Below are positions 1 through 11,553 of a stretch of DNA of 64,000 nt, piece by piece. Where the stretch lies: contig JAFVXY010000021.1 of assembly GCA_017500845.1 (NCBI GenBank), positions 1-64,000 on the forward strand, in the 5' to 3' direction. The stretch comes from Clostridia bacterium. Its GTDB lineage: Bacteria; Bacillota; Clostridia; Christensenellales; Pumilibacteraceae. The notes under the pieces were generated by a model. It made no database searches, had not been told where the DNA came from, and was given only the letters and a program-made list of their open reading frames with translations. Made by a program: the position numbers and the translations under genes. Position 1 is the stretch's first letter. Every line of letters starts with the position of its first letter.

Positions 1-63
1 CTTATAAACGATATGTTCTTAATTCTGTCTGAACCAGCGGAACATACGAGTCACAACCTAACC

Positions 64-92
64 ATTATACAAAATTCTCTACATTAAAGCAA
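64..92 (-). promoter_or_regulatory. Sigma-A-type promoter firing out of the left edge
   Basis: On the minus strand, TTGCTT (positions 92-87) and a perfect TATAAT (69-64) are separated by 17 nt. The predicted transcript starts near position 57 and runs off the window. The DNA beyond it can fold: TATGTTC and GAACATA, around positions 9 to 48, form a 7-bp stem. No coding region begins inside the window, so the promoter should serve a gene or RNA to the left. The rest of the 173 bases beyond tgt shows no gene. Confidence 0.6.
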
Positions 93-173
93 GCATTTTA
101 CATAGGGAAACAAGAAAATTTTGAAAAATTTTGCATTTTTTGTATGTGTATAACTACATTGTTTAGCTTAAGA

Positions 174-2314
<2,141 letters not shown>

Positions 2315-2322
<8 letters not shown>

Positions 2323-3364
2323 CTTGTGAATCCTTATCAAATAAGCTTATTTGCTTTAGGATAGAATCGCTAAGCGGAGCACCTATATGCTTATATGCGG
2401 CAGGTAATGCTATTCGCCCTCTTGGTGTGCGCGAAATAAAACCAAGCTGCAACAAGAACGGCTCTACAACATCTTCTATAGTTACCGCTTCCTCATTAGT
2501 TGCAGCCGCCAAGGTTTCAAGTCCAACGGGGCCTCCGTTGAATTTGAGAATCATCGTTTCAAGCACCTTTCGGTCGGTATAGTCAAGTCCTAAGGCGTCT
2601 ACCTCTAAATGCTCGAGCGCAACGTTTGCAACCTTTTCGGTAATTCCAGCCTCGCCCATAACGATAGCAAAATCGCTAACTCGCTTAAGCAGTCTGTTTG
2701 CTATACGCGGAGTACCTCTACTACGACTTGCAATATTAAGGCAAGCCTTTTCGTCAATTTTGATATTAAGAATATTAGCGCTACGCTTTATGATAGAAGC
2801 AAGCTCGTTGGGAGCATAAAGCTCAAGCCTACAAATAACACCAAATCTATCCCTGAGCGGACCGGTAAGCATACCTGCCCTTGTTGTAGCACCTATCAAG
2901 GTAAAGTGCGGAAGCGACAAACGCATGCTGCGCGCACTAGGTCCTTTGCCGATAACAATATCGAGAGCAAAGTCCTCCATTGCGGGATACAAGACCTCTT
3001 CTACCGCTCTATTTAATCGATGAATTTCGTCTACAAATAAAACGTCGTTTTCGTTAAGATTTGTAAGAATTGCTGCCAAATCTGCCGCACGCTCGATTGC
3101 AGGGCCACTGGTAATACGAAGCTGAACACCAAGCTCACTCGCAATAATATGCGACATAGTGGTTTTACCAAGCCCCGGAGGCCCATAAAGCAAAACGTGG
3201 TCAAGTGCCTCGTTACGCTTTTTACTAGCCTCGATAAAGACCTGCAAATTGTTTTTCATTTTTTGCTGGCCAACATATTCGTCAAAGGATTTTGGGCGGA
3301 GCGAATTTTCTTCTCCGTCCAAATCAAGCTTTGTACTTGTAACAAATCTTTCTTCTTCGAACAT
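2315..3364 (-). CDS. ruvB: Holliday junction branch migration helicase RuvB
   Basis: AAA+ motor that drives branch migration of Holliday junctions with RuvA. The 349-aa sequence has Walker [10 protein letters not shown] at residues 61-69, Walker [11 protein letters not shown] at about 108-117, the sensor region [10 protein letters not shown], and the C-terminal winged helix with [10 protein letters not shown]. The ATG lies one nucleotide after the ruvA stop, and an AGAGAGG ribosome binding site lies inside the end of ruvA. Full length, with no unusual features. Confidence 0.97.
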
Positions 3365-3365
3365 A

Positions 3366-3944
3366 TCAACCTCTCTTTAATGCGGCTTTTACTATTTCTT
3401 CCACCGACTTACCGCTGGCATCAACGCGCTTTATTGCATTCACAGACTCTTGCTTTGTAAATCCAAGCGCCATAAGAGCAAGCACAGCGTCGTCATTAAG
3501 GTCGCTAACTGCCGCAGACACACTATCTCCACCGATAGAAAATTCCTCGCCAAGCTTATCACGAAGCTCAAGAACGATACGTTCGGCAGTCTTTTTGCCT
3601 ATTCCTTTTACAGCACTAAGAGCCTTAAAGTCGCCACTTGCAATACTGGCGCATAAATCATTGAGCGAAAGTCCACCAAGTATTCCAATTGCATTTTTAG
3701 GTCCTATTCCGCTAATAGAGGTAAGTCGTAAAAACATTGCTCGCTCTTCTTTAGAATAAAAACCAAAAAGACTTATGCCATCCTCTCTTACGCTTAAGTA
3801 AGCGTAAATCTTAATCTTATCATCAATTTTTAGATTATTAAGGCAATATCTGCTTACAGTAAATTCATACCCTATTCCGCCAGTTTCGACGGTAACGGTA
3901 TTAAGCCCCAAATCTTTTACAATTCCTGTAAAATAGTTAAACAT
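3366..3944 (-). CDS. ruvA: Holliday junction DNA-binding protein RuvA
   Basis: Binds four-way junctions and loads RuvB. The 192-aa product starts MFNYFTGIV with an N-terminal OB fold. Tandem helix-hairpin-helix motifs follow ([14 protein letters not shown] and [14 protein letters not shown]), then a C-terminal RuvB-binding domain ending near VKAALKRG. The open frame runs on to 4052, but the extra 36 residues overlap ruvC and are unlike RuvA. The ATG at 3944 has GAGGTG upstream. It is the middle gene of a ruvC-ruvA-ruvB unit. Confidence 0.96.
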   Translation of the reverse strand: MFNYFTGIVKDLGLNTVTVETGGIGYEFTVSRYCLNNLKIDDKIKIYAYLSVREDGISLFGFYSKEERAMFLRLTSISGIGPKNAIGILGGLSLNDLCASIASGDFKALSAVKGIGKKTAERIVLELRDKLGEEFSIGGDSVSAAVSDLNDDAVLALMALGFTKQESVNAIKRVDASGKSVEEIVKAALKRG

Positions 3945-3960
3945 AAGTCCACCTCTATAC

Positions 3961-4449
3961 TTAAGCCTCGCGTTGCTTATATGCCGCTGTATGTGCGTGA
4001 CAAATCGCAGCGGCAAGAGCATCAGCGGCATCGTCCGGCTTTGGCACTTCACTTAGCCTTAGTAGTGCTTTTACCATATATTGCATTTGCTTTTTATCAG
4101 CTCTACCATTACCCGTAAGCGCTTGCTTTATCTGAAGCGGCGTATATTCATACAAATGACCGCATTCCTTTATGGCACACAGCAATATAACTCCACGAGC
4201 CTGCGCGACCTTGATACCGGTTGTGATATTAGTATTAAAAAATAGCTCTTCTACCGAAATAGCATCAGGCTTGTACTTTTTGATTATTCCCGTCAACGCA
4301 TCGGAAAGAATTGCAAGTCTAACGGGAATCGTTTCGATTTTAGGCGTTTCAATTACGCCGTAATCAACAACCTTAAGTCCGGTCGTCAGCTTATCAACAA
4401 TTCCAAAGCCAATAGTTGCATAACCCGGATCTATACCTAAAATTCTCAC
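3961..4449 (-). CDS. ruvC: Holliday junction resolvase RuvC
   Basis: Endonuclease that resolves Holliday junctions by paired nicks. The 162-aa RNase H-fold protein shows the four acidic catalytic positions: Asp7 in GIDPG, Glu67 in SVEELF, and Asp140 and Asp143 in DDAADAL, with His151 nearby. Translation starts at a GTG that overlaps the stop of the upstream radC-like gene as GTGA. This adds a RadC-family gene to the ruvCAB-queA-tgt string. Confidence 0.96.
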   Translation of the reverse strand: MRILGIDPGYATIGFGIVDKLTTGLKVVDYGVIETPKIETIPVRLAILSDALTGIIKKYKPDAISVEELFFNTNITTGIKVAQARGVILLCAIKECGHLYEYTPLQIKQALTGNGRADKKQMQYMVKALLRLSEVPKPDDAADALAAAICHAHTAAYKQREA

Positions 4450-5249
4450 TCTTCTTCATTCTCCGCAATTCTAACGGGAGCTTCACAAAGATATATTCCC
4501 TGTTGTCTACATTTTTCTAAAGCAATACAAGTTTCACGAGTATATACTCTTTCGGCATTACCGTCAAAATTACCATGAATAAAGAAGCTATATGCCGAGT
4601 CCCCCGCAAAAATCAAATGGTCTGCAAGCTCAATATTCATAGCACTTAACGTCATATACAACACACTAGTTAGCGTACGATCCTGCGCAGATGGCTGAGG
4701 ATTTCCGCCCGGATGATTATGAGCTACAACAATTTCCTTTGCTTTAATACTGGTTGCAACCGATACAACCTTAGAAATATCAAAAGGACTGGAATCAACA
4801 TAGCCGCTGTTAACCTTTACTATGCTCATAACTTTGTTGTTGATATCTAATGTTGCCATATACACGTTCTCTATGGGCAAATCAGCAAAATATGGCGAAA
4901 GAATTCGTTTTGCCTGAGCATAAGAGGTCATAGTCCTTGTTTCTTTAGCTTTAGAAATCAAGATCTTTCGATGAATAGAATTAAAGTAGGAAATCAAATA
5001 TGAAGCATTTTGAGTCATATTTGGAACATCAAAAAGTTCGGCAGGTGACGCTTTAAATACAGCGTCCATACTGCCAAACCTTTCCAACAATTCATGCGCG
5101 ATTTCATTAGTATCCTTGCGCGGAATAGTGAAGCTCAACAAAAACTCCAGCGTTTGATAATCGCTAAAGCTTGATAAGTCCGGGTCCATGTACGCCGCTT
5201 GTCTAAGCCGTTCACGGTGCCCATCATGTCTTCCCTTGTTATTACTCAT
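4446..5249 (-). CDS. RadC/UPF0758-family JAMM-domain protein (divergent)
   Basis: A 267-aa member of the RadC family. It has an N-terminal helix-hairpin-helix-like part (residues about 20-95) and a C-terminal JAMM/MPN domain with the metal motif [14 protein letters not shown]. The N-terminus (HRERLRQAA) resembles the divergent clostridial branch rather than classical RadC. The true biochemical role of RadC proteins is not settled, and a DNA-repair role is only suggested by the ruv neighbours. The ATG at 5249 is chosen over the longer frame because it overlaps the yebC stop as ATGAGTAA and gives a family-like start ([11 protein letters not shown]). Confidence 0.85.
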   Translation of the reverse strand: MSNNKGRHDGHRERLRQAAYMDPDLSSFSDYQTLEFLLSFTIPRKDTNEIAHELLERFGSMDAVFKASPAELFDVPNMTQNASYLISYFNSIHRKILISKAKETRTMTSYAQAKRILSPYFADLPIENVYMATLDINNKVMSIVKVNSGYVDSSPFDISKVVSVATSIKAKEIVVAHNHPGGNPQPSAQDRTLTSVLYMTLSAMNIELADHLIFAGDSAYSFFIHGNFDGNAERVYTRETCIALEKCRQQGIYLCEAPVRIAENEEE

Positions 5250-5985
5250 CCACTTCCTCTTCGGGCAAATCTGCGTTGTGATAAACGTTTTGCACATCGT
5301 CGTTTTCGTCGAACCAATCGAGCATACGCATCACCTTTTTTGTTCCCTCTTCGTCAAGTGTGATATAATTAGACGGAATCATACTAACCTCCGCCGAAGC
5401 CAAGGTATAACCCGCTTTTTCCAAATTTTCACGAACTGTAGAAAAAGAAGTAGGATCGGTATATACCTCGTAACTACCCTCTTCCACTACGAAATCCTCT
5501 GCGCCCGCATCAAGAGCAGCCATCATAACCTCGTCGTCATCCATGCCGTTAGCCTTTTCGATGATAATTACACCCTTATTACTAAAGAGGTACGATACAC
5601 AACCGTTAGTACCCATCGAGCCACCGGATTTATCAAATATATGTCTAACGTCACCTGCAGTACGGTTTTTGTTGTCCGTAAGAGTTTCTACAATAACCGC
5701 CATACCGTTGGGACCATATCCCTCGTACGTAATAGATTCATAGTTGATAGTATTAAGCTCACCACTTGCCTTTTTGATACTGCGAGTAATGTTGTCGTTC
5801 GGCATATTGTTAGACTTAGCCTTTGCAATAACGTCACGAAGCTTTGCGTTGCTTGACGGATCGGGACCACCCAACTTAACCGCAACTGCGATTTCCCTAC
5901 CGATTTTTGTAAAAATCTTGCCACGTGCGGCGTCCGTCTTACCTTTTTGTCTTTTAATGGTTGCCCATTTGCTATGTCCTGACAT
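5242..5985 (-). CDS. yebC: YebC/PmpR/TACO1-family regulator
   Basis: The 247-aa protein begins [20 protein letters not shown], the family signature, and keeps [10 protein letters not shown] in the middle. Family members have been described as DNA-binding regulators and, more recently, as translation factors that relieve ribosome stalling, so the label is for the family rather than a proven role here. AAGGAGG lies just upstream of the ATG. It sits beside the ruv genes, as in many bacteria. The C-terminus is acidic (LPEEEVDE) and overlaps the next start codon. Confidence 0.94.
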   Translation of the reverse strand: MSGHSKWATIKRQKGKTDAARGKIFTKIGREIAVAVKLGGPDPSSNAKLRDVIAKAKSNNMPNDNITRSIKKASGELNTINYESITYEGYGPNGMAVIVETLTDNKNRTAGDVRHIFDKSGGSMGTNGCVSYLFSNKGVIIIEKANGMDDDEVMMAALDAGAEDFVVEEGSYEVYTDPTSFSTVRENLEKAGYTLASAEVSMIPSNYITLDEEGTKKVMRMLDWFDENDDVQNVYHNADLPEEEVDE

Positions 5986-5999
5986 AAAGTCCTCCTTGA

Positions 6000-6713
6000 T
6001 TAAAACCTAAAATAATACATTAAAATGCCTGCACAAACGGCCGCATTAAGAGATTCCATATTTTCCATAGGCAAAGTATAAACATTGTCACACTTGCATA
6101 AAATTTCCTCACTTATACCGTTTGCCTCGTTACCGATTACAATGCAAACCTTTTGCGGTTTTGTGGAAGAAAATACGCTCTCCTTGCCCAAATCCGCACC
6201 AATAATATTGTAACCTTTTTCGATAAGAATGTCAATTAAATTACCGCTATGAAGACGCGCTTTGGATAATGCCGAAACACAACTGCGAACAACCTTTGGA
6301 TTGTATACGTCTACACAGCCGTCACATACAATTTCGTATCCACAAGCCACAGCTGTGCGAATAATCGTACCCATATTGCCAGGATCACGAATACGGTCAA
6401 GATAAATTACGTAATCCGAAATGAACTCTGCCGCATAGCGTTGTGATGCAATCGCCATAACACCCGAAGCGTTCTCGGTAAGACAAAGCTTGCCAAATAG
6501 CTTTTGCGAAAAGTACACTACCTTACTTTCATTTATTCTCGCATCACAAAAATCCTCTCGCGCAATAATAACCTTTATGTCCTCGTCAGGAGTGTCAATT
6601 ATGCCACGCAAACCCTCGATAAGGTACTCACCACTTTCGTCACGGTATTTTTTATCTTTTAGTTTATTTGCCCTTTTGTAGAGCTTGTTATCTTCAGAAA
6701 CGATAATATCCAT
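6000..6713 (-). CDS. SpoU/TrmH-family RNA 2'-O-methyltransferase
   Basis: SPOUT methyltransferase of about 237 aa using SAM to methylate ribose in rRNA or tRNA. The three knot motifs are visible: [24 protein letters not shown], and [16 protein letters not shown] near the C-terminus. An N-terminal substrate-binding part ([11 protein letters not shown]) precedes them, as in RlmB-like enzymes. The exact target cannot be read from sequence. The longer frame up to 6731 would start inside the rplT terminator, so the ATG at 6713 is preferred, although no clear ribosome binding site precedes it. Expression probably needs read-through of that terminator. Confidence 0.9.
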   Translation of the reverse strand: MDIIVSEDNKLYKRANKLKDKKYRDESGEYLIEGLRGIIDTPDEDIKVIIAREDFCDARINESKVVYFSQKLFGKLCLTENASGVMAIASQRYAAEFISDYVIYLDRIRDPGNMGTIIRTAVACGYEIVCDGCVDVYNPKVVRSCVSALSKARLHSGNLIDILIEKGYNIIGADLGKESVFSSTKPQKVCIVIGNEANGISEEILCKCDNVYTLPMENMESLNAAVCAGILMYYFRF

Positions 6714-6725
6714 ATAACAACAAAA

Positions 6726-6750
6726 AAGCACCTTTGTATATAAGGCGCTT
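6726..6750 (-). terminator. Terminator after the infC-rpmI-rplT operon
   Basis: On the minus strand AAGCGCCTT and AAGGTGCTT pair over 9 bp with one G-U around a 7-nt loop, and the 3' arm runs into TTTTTT. It lies between rplT and the methyltransferase gene. Confidence 0.8.
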
Positions 6751-6757
6751 TAATCAA

Positions 6758-6788
6758 GGCGCCGTCAAGGATTTGCCTCGACAGCGCC
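6758..6788 (-). other. Strong 13-bp hairpin just after rplT
   Basis: Ten bases after the rplT stop, GGCGCTGTCGAGG and CCTTGACGGCGCC form a 13-bp stem with two G-U pairs and a 5-nt loop. It has no U tract of its own and stands in tandem with the terminator that follows. It may protect the mRNA 3' end or be a processing site. Confidence 0.6.
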
Positions 6789-6797
6789 CTAATAAAC

Positions 6798-7151
6798 TTA
6801 CTTGCAAGCGTTTGCTGCAGTTTCAGCAAGCTTAGCGAACGTTGCTGCGTCATTTACAGCAATGTCAGCAAGCACCTTGCGGTTAAGCTCGATGCCGGCA
6901 ACCTTAAGACCGTGCATGAACTTGCTGTAAGAAAGTCCGTTGATTCTTGCAGCTGCGTTGATACGAGCTATCCAAAGTTGACGGAACTGTCTTTTCTTTT
7001 GACGACGACCAATGAAGGCGTACATCTGCGACTTCATTACCGCTTCTCTTGCGATACGGTAAGATCTCGACTTAGAGCCAAAGTAACCCTTGGCCAACTT
7101 CATTATCTTTCTGCGTTTTTTAACCGCATTAACAGCTCTTTTAATTCTCAT
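6798..7151 (-). CDS. rplT: 50S ribosomal protein L20
   Basis: The 117-aa basic protein starts [15 protein letters not shown] and continues with [15 protein letters not shown] and [17 protein letters not shown], all standard L20 sequence. L20 is needed for early 50S assembly. In Firmicutes it binds the leader of this operon and represses it. Last gene of infC-rpmI-rplT, followed by two hairpins. Confidence 0.98.
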   Translation of the reverse strand: MRIKRAVNAVKKRRKIMKLAKGYFGSKSRSYRIAREAVMKSQMYAFIGRRQKKRQFRQLWIARINAAARINGLSYSKFMHGLKVAGIELNRKVLADIAVNDAATFAKLAETAANACK

Positions 7152-7166
7152 AATAAAACCTCCTTC

Positions 7167-7364
7167 TTACTTCTGGATCATGGTGCGAACAGTTTTGTTC
7201 TGCTTGTTAGAAGCCATATATTCACCCTGTCTCAAACCCATCTTGCGCTTGCTGGATTTCTTGGTAAGAATATGGTTCTTTCCTTGATGTGCAATCTTTA
7301 CACGACCGCTTTTGCTAACGCGGAAACGCTTTTTAGCGCCGCTATGTCCTTTCATTTTTGGCAT
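7167..7364 (-). CDS. rpmI: 50S ribosomal protein L35
   Basis: The 65-aa protein starts [20 protein letters not shown] and ends with a basic helix, as is typical of L35. It lies between infC and rplT with short gaps, in the canonical order. Confidence 0.98.
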   Translation of the reverse strand: MPKMKGHSGAKKRFRVSKSGRVKIAHQGKNHILTKKSSKRKMGLRQGEYMASNKQNKTVRTMIQK

Positions 7365-7382
7365 TTCTGTATCCTCCGAGAA

Positions 7383-7895
7383 TTATTTTTTAGGTTGTAA
7401 AATCATTATGATATTTCTGCCTTCAGTAAGAGGCTTCTTGTTCATTTCTCCATCGTTTTGTACGAGAGCAAAAAAATCGTTCATAACCTCTACACCGAGT
7501 GCAGCGTGTGCCTGCTGTCTTCCGCGCATACGAATAGACACCTTTACCTTATCACCGTTCTTCAAGAATTTTGCGGCTTGCTTAGCTTTTGTTTCCAAAT
7601 CGTGAGTATCGATTGTCATCGAAAGCCACACTTCCTTCATTTCGGAAGTTTTTTGGTTTTTACGAGCGTCCTTTTCTTTTTTGGCCGTGTCAAAACGGAA
7701 TTTGCCGTAATCCATTATTTTGCATACGGGCGGATTAGCCGTCGGGCTGATTTTTACTAAATCAAGATTTTTTTCATCAGCTATTTTGTTTGCCTGAACC
7801 GCGCTCATGATGCCGAGCTGATCGCCGTTTTCATCAATGACTCTTATAGCAACGTCAGTGATTTTATCGTTTATTTCAACATCTTTAATAATAAT
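7383..7895 (-). CDS. infC: Translation initiation factor IF-3, probable ATT start
   Basis: IF-3 binds the 30S subunit and checks the start codon. An ATG-only reading would begin at MSAVQANKIADEKNLDLV, inside the N-terminal domain. The frame is open 29 codons further upstream and encodes the expected IND...VIDENGDQLGI block. No ATG, GTG or TTG suits, but three consecutive ATT codons lie 5, 8 and 11 nt after a strong GGAGGG site (7901-7906). ATT starts are established for infC elsewhere and allow IF-3 to control its own translation. With the first ATT the protein is 170 aa, the normal length. Which of the three ATT codons is used is uncertain. Confidence 0.93.
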   Translation of the reverse strand: MIIKDVEINDKITDVAIRVIDENGDQLGIMSAVQANKIADEKNLDLVKISPTANPPVCKIMDYGKFRFDTAKKEKDARKNQKTSEMKEVWLSMTIDTHDLETKAKQAAKFLKNGDKVKVSIRMRGRQQAHAALGVEVMNDFFALVQNDGEMNKKPLTEGRNIIMILQPKK

Positions 7896-8030
7896 GGTAT
7901 CCCTCCAAACAAAAATATGAGCAGAAAGTAAACCTTCCGCTCATAAATAAAAACCAATCATGTGGTATAATTATTTGTTTGCGTTACCAATCCGAGTGAA
8001 CCCGACTGGTGAGAATAAATCTACTTTCAA
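7896..8030 (-). promoter_or_regulatory. L20-type leader/attenuator of infC-rpmI-rplT
   Basis: The untranslated leader of about 130 nt contains a stem around 7986-8010 (ACCAGTC with GATTGGT). It ends in an 11-bp terminator hairpin at 7917-7944 (ATGAGCGGAAG with TTTCTGCTCAT, with G-U pairs) followed by ATTTTTGTTT, immediately before the infC ribosome binding site. This matches the known Firmicutes arrangement in which L20 binds the leader and favours termination. The L20-binding fold itself was not verified. Confidence 0.75.
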
Positions 8031-8037
8031 CTTTGTT

Positions 8038-8067
8038 ATTATACGACATTCCATATTATATTGTCAA
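8038..8067 (-). promoter_or_regulatory. Promoter of infC-rpmI-rplT
   Basis: On the minus strand a perfect TTGACA (8067-8062) and perfect TATAAT (8043-8038) are 18 nt apart. Transcription would start near 8030, placing the attenuator inside the leader. Confidence 0.85.
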
Positions 8068-8090
8068 ATGTTTTAGCGTCAAAAATTCAA

Positions 8091-10034
8091 CTAATTGCAA
8101 ACTTTTTTGTCAATTTCTTCTCTAAGGCGAGCAATAAATTCTTCCTTAGTTGTTTGACCGAGGTCACCTGCACTTCTGGACCTAACTGCAATTACGCCGT
8201 TTTCTTTTTCCTTATCGCCCAGGATTACCATATACGGAACCTTGTCCATTTGCGCCTCTCTGATTTTGTAACCAATCTTCTCGCTACGAACGTCAGCCTC
8301 ACATCTAATGCCCTGATAAGCAAGCTCGGCGCAAAGCTTCTTTACGTCCTCGCTCGTTCTATCGGTAAGCGACATAACCTTGACCTGTACGGGGCTCATC
8401 CAAAGCGGCAAAGCTCCGGCGTACTTTTCGATAAGCATTGCCATCATTCTCTCGTAGCAACCGAATGCACTGCGGTGAATAATATACGGATGCTTTTTGT
8501 TACCATCTGCATCAACGTACCACATATCGAAGTTTTCGCTAAGAAGCATATCAACTTGTATGGTCATAATTGTGTCTTCCTTGCCGTACACGTTGCGCGC
8601 CTGAATATCAAGCTTAGGGCCATAGAACGCAGCTTCACCGTCAGCCTCTACATACTCAATACCAATGTTATCAAGAATCTTCTTCATGATTCCTTGCGCG
8701 CTTTTCCACTGCTCAGGAGTGCCGCTGTACTTTTCGGTATCGTTTTCGTCCCACTTGGAGAATCTAAAGAAAACGTCCTTATCCATACCAAGACACTTAA
8801 GGAAATAGTAGCTAAGCTCGAAGCAACCACGGAATTCGTCCTCGAGCTGCTCAGGCGTACAAATTACGTGTCCGTCGCTGAGATGAAACTGTCTTACACG
8901 AATAAGTCCGTGCATTTCACCTGAAGCCTCTTTGCGGAAAAGCGGCGAGGTTTCATTGTAACGTATGGGCAAATCACGGTAACTCTTAAGTCCGTTGCGA
9001 TAAATCATGTACTGATACGGGCAAGTCATGGGACGAAGCGCAAATACCTCTTCATCCTTTTCGGGGTCACCCATAACGAACATTTTATCGCGGTAGTGAT
9101 CCCAGTGACCGCTTATTTTATACAAATCGCTCTTTGCGAACGACGGCGTTTTGGTAAGCTGATAGCCTCTACGTTCCTCTTCGTCTTCTACAAAGCGTTG
9201 CAAAATCTGGAAGAACTTTGCTCCCTTGGGCATAAGGAGCGGCAAGCCTTGACCGATTCTTTCCTCGGTCATAAAGAAGCCAAGCTCTCTGCCAAGCTTG
9301 TTGTGGTCACGACGCTTTGCTTCTTCAAGTCTTTCGAGATACTCGTTAAGCTCGGACTTTTTATCAAATGCAGTACCGTAAATTCTGGTAAGCATATTGT
9401 TCTTCTCGTTGCCGCGCCAATATGCGCCCGCAATTTGTGTTAGCTTTACAAACTTAACTCTACCCGTACTTACAAGGTGAGGTCCCTTGCAAAGGTCTAC
9501 GAACTCGCCTTGACGGTAGAAAGTCAATTTTGCATCCTCTGGAAGGTCGGTCAAAATCTGAATTTTGTATGACTCATCAAAGCCGCGCATTTGCATAAGC
9601 GCAGATTTTCTCGAAACCTCAAGTCTTTCGATGGGAAAATCAGCCTTAATAATAGCCTGCATTTCTTTTTCAATAAGCTCGAAATCGTTTATAGTAATGG
9701 GTGACGGAAAATCGAAATCATAATAGAAGCCGTTTGCAATGCTCGGTCCGATGGCAAGCTTAGCCTTGGGATAAATGTTTTTTACCGCTTGTGCCAAAAT
9801 GTGCGCTGCTGTATGTCTGTACGCGTCACGGCCTTCCTCATCCTTGAATGTAAGCACCTCGAGCTTACAATCCTTTGTAAGCTTGTGAGTAAGGTCAACG
9901 AGCTCACCGTCCACCTTGGCAATCAAAGCCATACGAGCAAGACCCTCACTGATTTTTGCTACAACCTCGAGAATTTGAGTGTTTTTTTCAACCTCGATTA
10001 TGGAGCCGTCCTTTAACGTAACATTGATATTCAT
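8091..10034 (-). CDS. thrS: Threonyl-tRNA synthetase
   Basis: Charges tRNA-Thr. The 647-aa enzyme has an N-terminal TGS domain (residues 1-62). An editing domain with HTAAH (His74, His78) follows, then a class II catalytic core with RPMTCPYQYMIY and FGCYERMMAML, and a C-terminal anticodon-binding domain. AGGAG lies 8 nt before the ATG. It is a single-gene unit between clpX and infC with its own promoter and T-box leader. Confidence 0.98.
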   Translation of the reverse strand: MNINVTLKDGSIIEVEKNTQILEVVAKISEGLARMALIAKVDGELVDLTHKLTKDCKLEVLTFKDEEGRDAYRHTAAHILAQAVKNIYPKAKLAIGPSIANGFYYDFDFPSPITINDFELIEKEMQAIIKADFPIERLEVSRKSALMQMRGFDESYKIQILTDLPEDAKLTFYRQGEFVDLCKGPHLVSTGRVKFVKLTQIAGAYWRGNEKNNMLTRIYGTAFDKKSELNEYLERLEEAKRRDHNKLGRELGFFMTEERIGQGLPLLMPKGAKFFQILQRFVEDEEERRGYQLTKTPSFAKSDLYKISGHWDHYRDKMFVMGDPEKDEEVFALRPMTCPYQYMIYRNGLKSYRDLPIRYNETSPLFRKEASGEMHGLIRVRQFHLSDGHVICTPEQLEDEFRGCFELSYYFLKCLGMDKDVFFRFSKWDENDTEKYSGTPEQWKSAQGIMKKILDNIGIEYVEADGEAAFYGPKLDIQARNVYGKEDTIMTIQVDMLLSENFDMWYVDADGNKKHPYIIHRSAFGCYERMMAMLIEKYAGALPLWMSPVQVKVMSLTDRTSEDVKKLCAELAYQGIRCEADVRSEKIGYKIREAQMDKVPYMVILGDKEKENGVIAVRSRSAGDLGQTTKEEFIARLREEIDKKVCN

Positions 10035-10049
10035 AAGTTTTTCTCCTAT

Positions 10050-10262
10050 AAAAAAGTCCTTAGCACAAAGCTAAGGACGATATTTACCGTGTTTCCACCT
10101 TATTTCATAGCCCAAAGGCTACCTTATTTTATCGGATTACGCCGATCCGCTTCCATAAAGGGTGGTTTCGCTTGTTAACCGTAGCTACGCCGATTACACC
10201 ATCCGACGCTCTCTGTAAACCCGTGTTAAGGCTACTTGTCCCTTCTTAAGAAATAAAATTAC
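10050..10262 (-). promoter_or_regulatory. T-box leader of thrS
   Basis: The leader of about 210 nt has three T-box hallmarks. The AGAGAG motif lies near its 5' end (around 10209-10216). The T-box core AAGGTGGAAACACGG is at 10101-10087. A 9-bp terminator (GTCCTTAGC with GCTAAGGAC, 10056-10078) is followed by six U residues. In stem I the sequence GAA-ACC places a threonine codon, ACC, at 10166-10164 as the likely specifier, in keeping with the downstream gene. Uncharged tRNA-Thr should stabilise the antiterminator and allow thrS transcription. Confidence 0.9.
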
Positions 10263-10268
10263 AGTATT

Positions 10269-10297
10269 ATTATAAACAAAAGTAAATTCTTTGTCAA
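10269..10297 (-). promoter_or_regulatory. Promoter of thrS
   Basis: On the minus strand TTGACA (10297-10292), a 17-nt spacer and TATAAT (10274-10269) match the sigma-A consensus exactly. The start site would be about 10262, at the 5' end of the T-box. Confidence 0.88.
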
Positions 10298-10320
10298 ATG
10301 TTTTTTTGCAACAAATTTGC

Positions 10321-11541
10321 TTAACCTGCTTGCTTTTTGTATACGATTTGCGGCGGCGCAGAATTTGTAATGCAATCCTTAATTACCACAACCTTATCCA
10401 CATCACCCTCGCTGGGTGCAGAATACATTATATCGGTCATACAACTTTCAATAATCGAACGCAATCCTCTCGCGCCGGTTTTGAGAGCAATCGCCTTGTC
10501 CGCAATCGCCTCTAAACAGCCGTCCTCGAAGGTTAGCTCGATGCCGTCCATTTCCATAAGCTTTTTGTACTGCTTTATAAGCGCGTCCTTAGGTTCACAA
10601 AGAATGCGAACAAGGTCGGCTTTTTCAAGCGGCGCAAGGCTTACGGTAACGGGGATACGACCAACGAATTCCGGAATCAATCCGTACTTGATAAGGTCGG
10701 TAGGCTGAATATTTTGACCTACCAGATTAACCTTTTCGCTAAGCTGAGAACCAAATCCAAGCGACTTGACTTGCACGCGCTTTTCGATAATCTTATCAAG
10801 TCCAACGAATGCTCCGCCAAAGATAAACAGGATATTCGTCGTATCAATCTGTATAAATTCCTGTTGTGGGTGCTTTCTTCCGCCCTGAGGGGGAACGCTT
10901 GCAACCGTACTCTCGATAATTTTGAGAAGCGCTTGCTGAACGCCCTCGCCCGAAACGTCTCTCGTAATGCTCACGTTTTCGCTTTTGCGCGAAATTTTGT
11001 CGATTTCGTCGATATAAATAATGCCGCGCTCAGCTTTTTTTACGTCATAATCGGCGTTTTGTATAAGCTTAAGAAGAATATTCTCCACGTCCTCGCCCAC
11101 ATAACCTGCCTCGGTAAGAGTTGTTGCATCAGCCACCGCAAACGGTACGTTTAGGATTTTGGACAGCGTTTGAGCAAGCAACGTTTTTCCGCTACCCGTA
11201 GGTCCAAGCATCAAAATATTGGTCTTTTTAAGCTCCATATCTTGCGCCTGAGGATTGCTAAGATTGTAATTTACTCGCTTGTAGTGATTATAAACAGCTA
11301 CCGACAGCACCTTTTTGGCCTCATCCTGTCCAACGATATATTCGTCAAGACGAGCCTTGATTTCCATAGGCTTAAGTAGATTGATGCCGTCACCGCCATC
11401 CTTTTTCTTCGAAAAAAACTCACTATAACAAATTTCCGAGCAATCCTTGCAAATGCAAACGTCGTTAGGTCCGTAAAGAAGCTCTACGTTATGCTCCGAT
11501 CTGCCACAAAAAGAGCACTTAGATTCCGAATTAAAATTCAA
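10321..11541 (-). CDS. clpX: ATP-dependent Clp protease unfoldase ClpX
   Basis: AAA+ unfoldase that feeds substrates to ClpP. The 406-aa protein has the N-terminal zinc-binding domain (Cys9, Cys12, Cys31, Cys34). Walker A is GPTGSGKT at 113-120 and Walker B is [10 protein letters not shown]; the pore loop AGYVGED and the ClpP-binding loop IFGGAF are also present. Translation starts at TTG, 7 nt after GGAGG. It is the last gene of tig-clpP-clpX. No clear terminator lies between it and the thrS promoter. Confidence 0.98.
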   Translation of the reverse strand: MNFNSESKCSFCGRSEHNVELLYGPNDVCICKDCSEICYSEFFSKKKDGGDGINLLKPMEIKARLDEYIVGQDEAKKVLSVAVYNHYKRVNYNLSNPQAQDMELKKTNILMLGPTGSGKTLLAQTLSKILNVPFAVADATTLTEAGYVGEDVENILLKLIQNADYDVKKAERGIIYIDEIDKISRKSENVSITRDVSGEGVQQALLKIIESTVASVPPQGGRKHPQQEFIQIDTTNILFIFGGAFVGLDKIIEKRVQVKSLGFGSQLSEKVNLVGQNIQPTDLIKYGLIPEFVGRIPVTVSLAPLEKADLVRILCEPKDALIKQYKKLMEMDGIELTFEDGCLEAIADKAIALKTGARGLRSIIESCMTDIMYSAPSEGDVDKVVVIKDCITNSAPPQIVYKKQAG

Positions 11542-11553
11542 TCGATATCCTCC

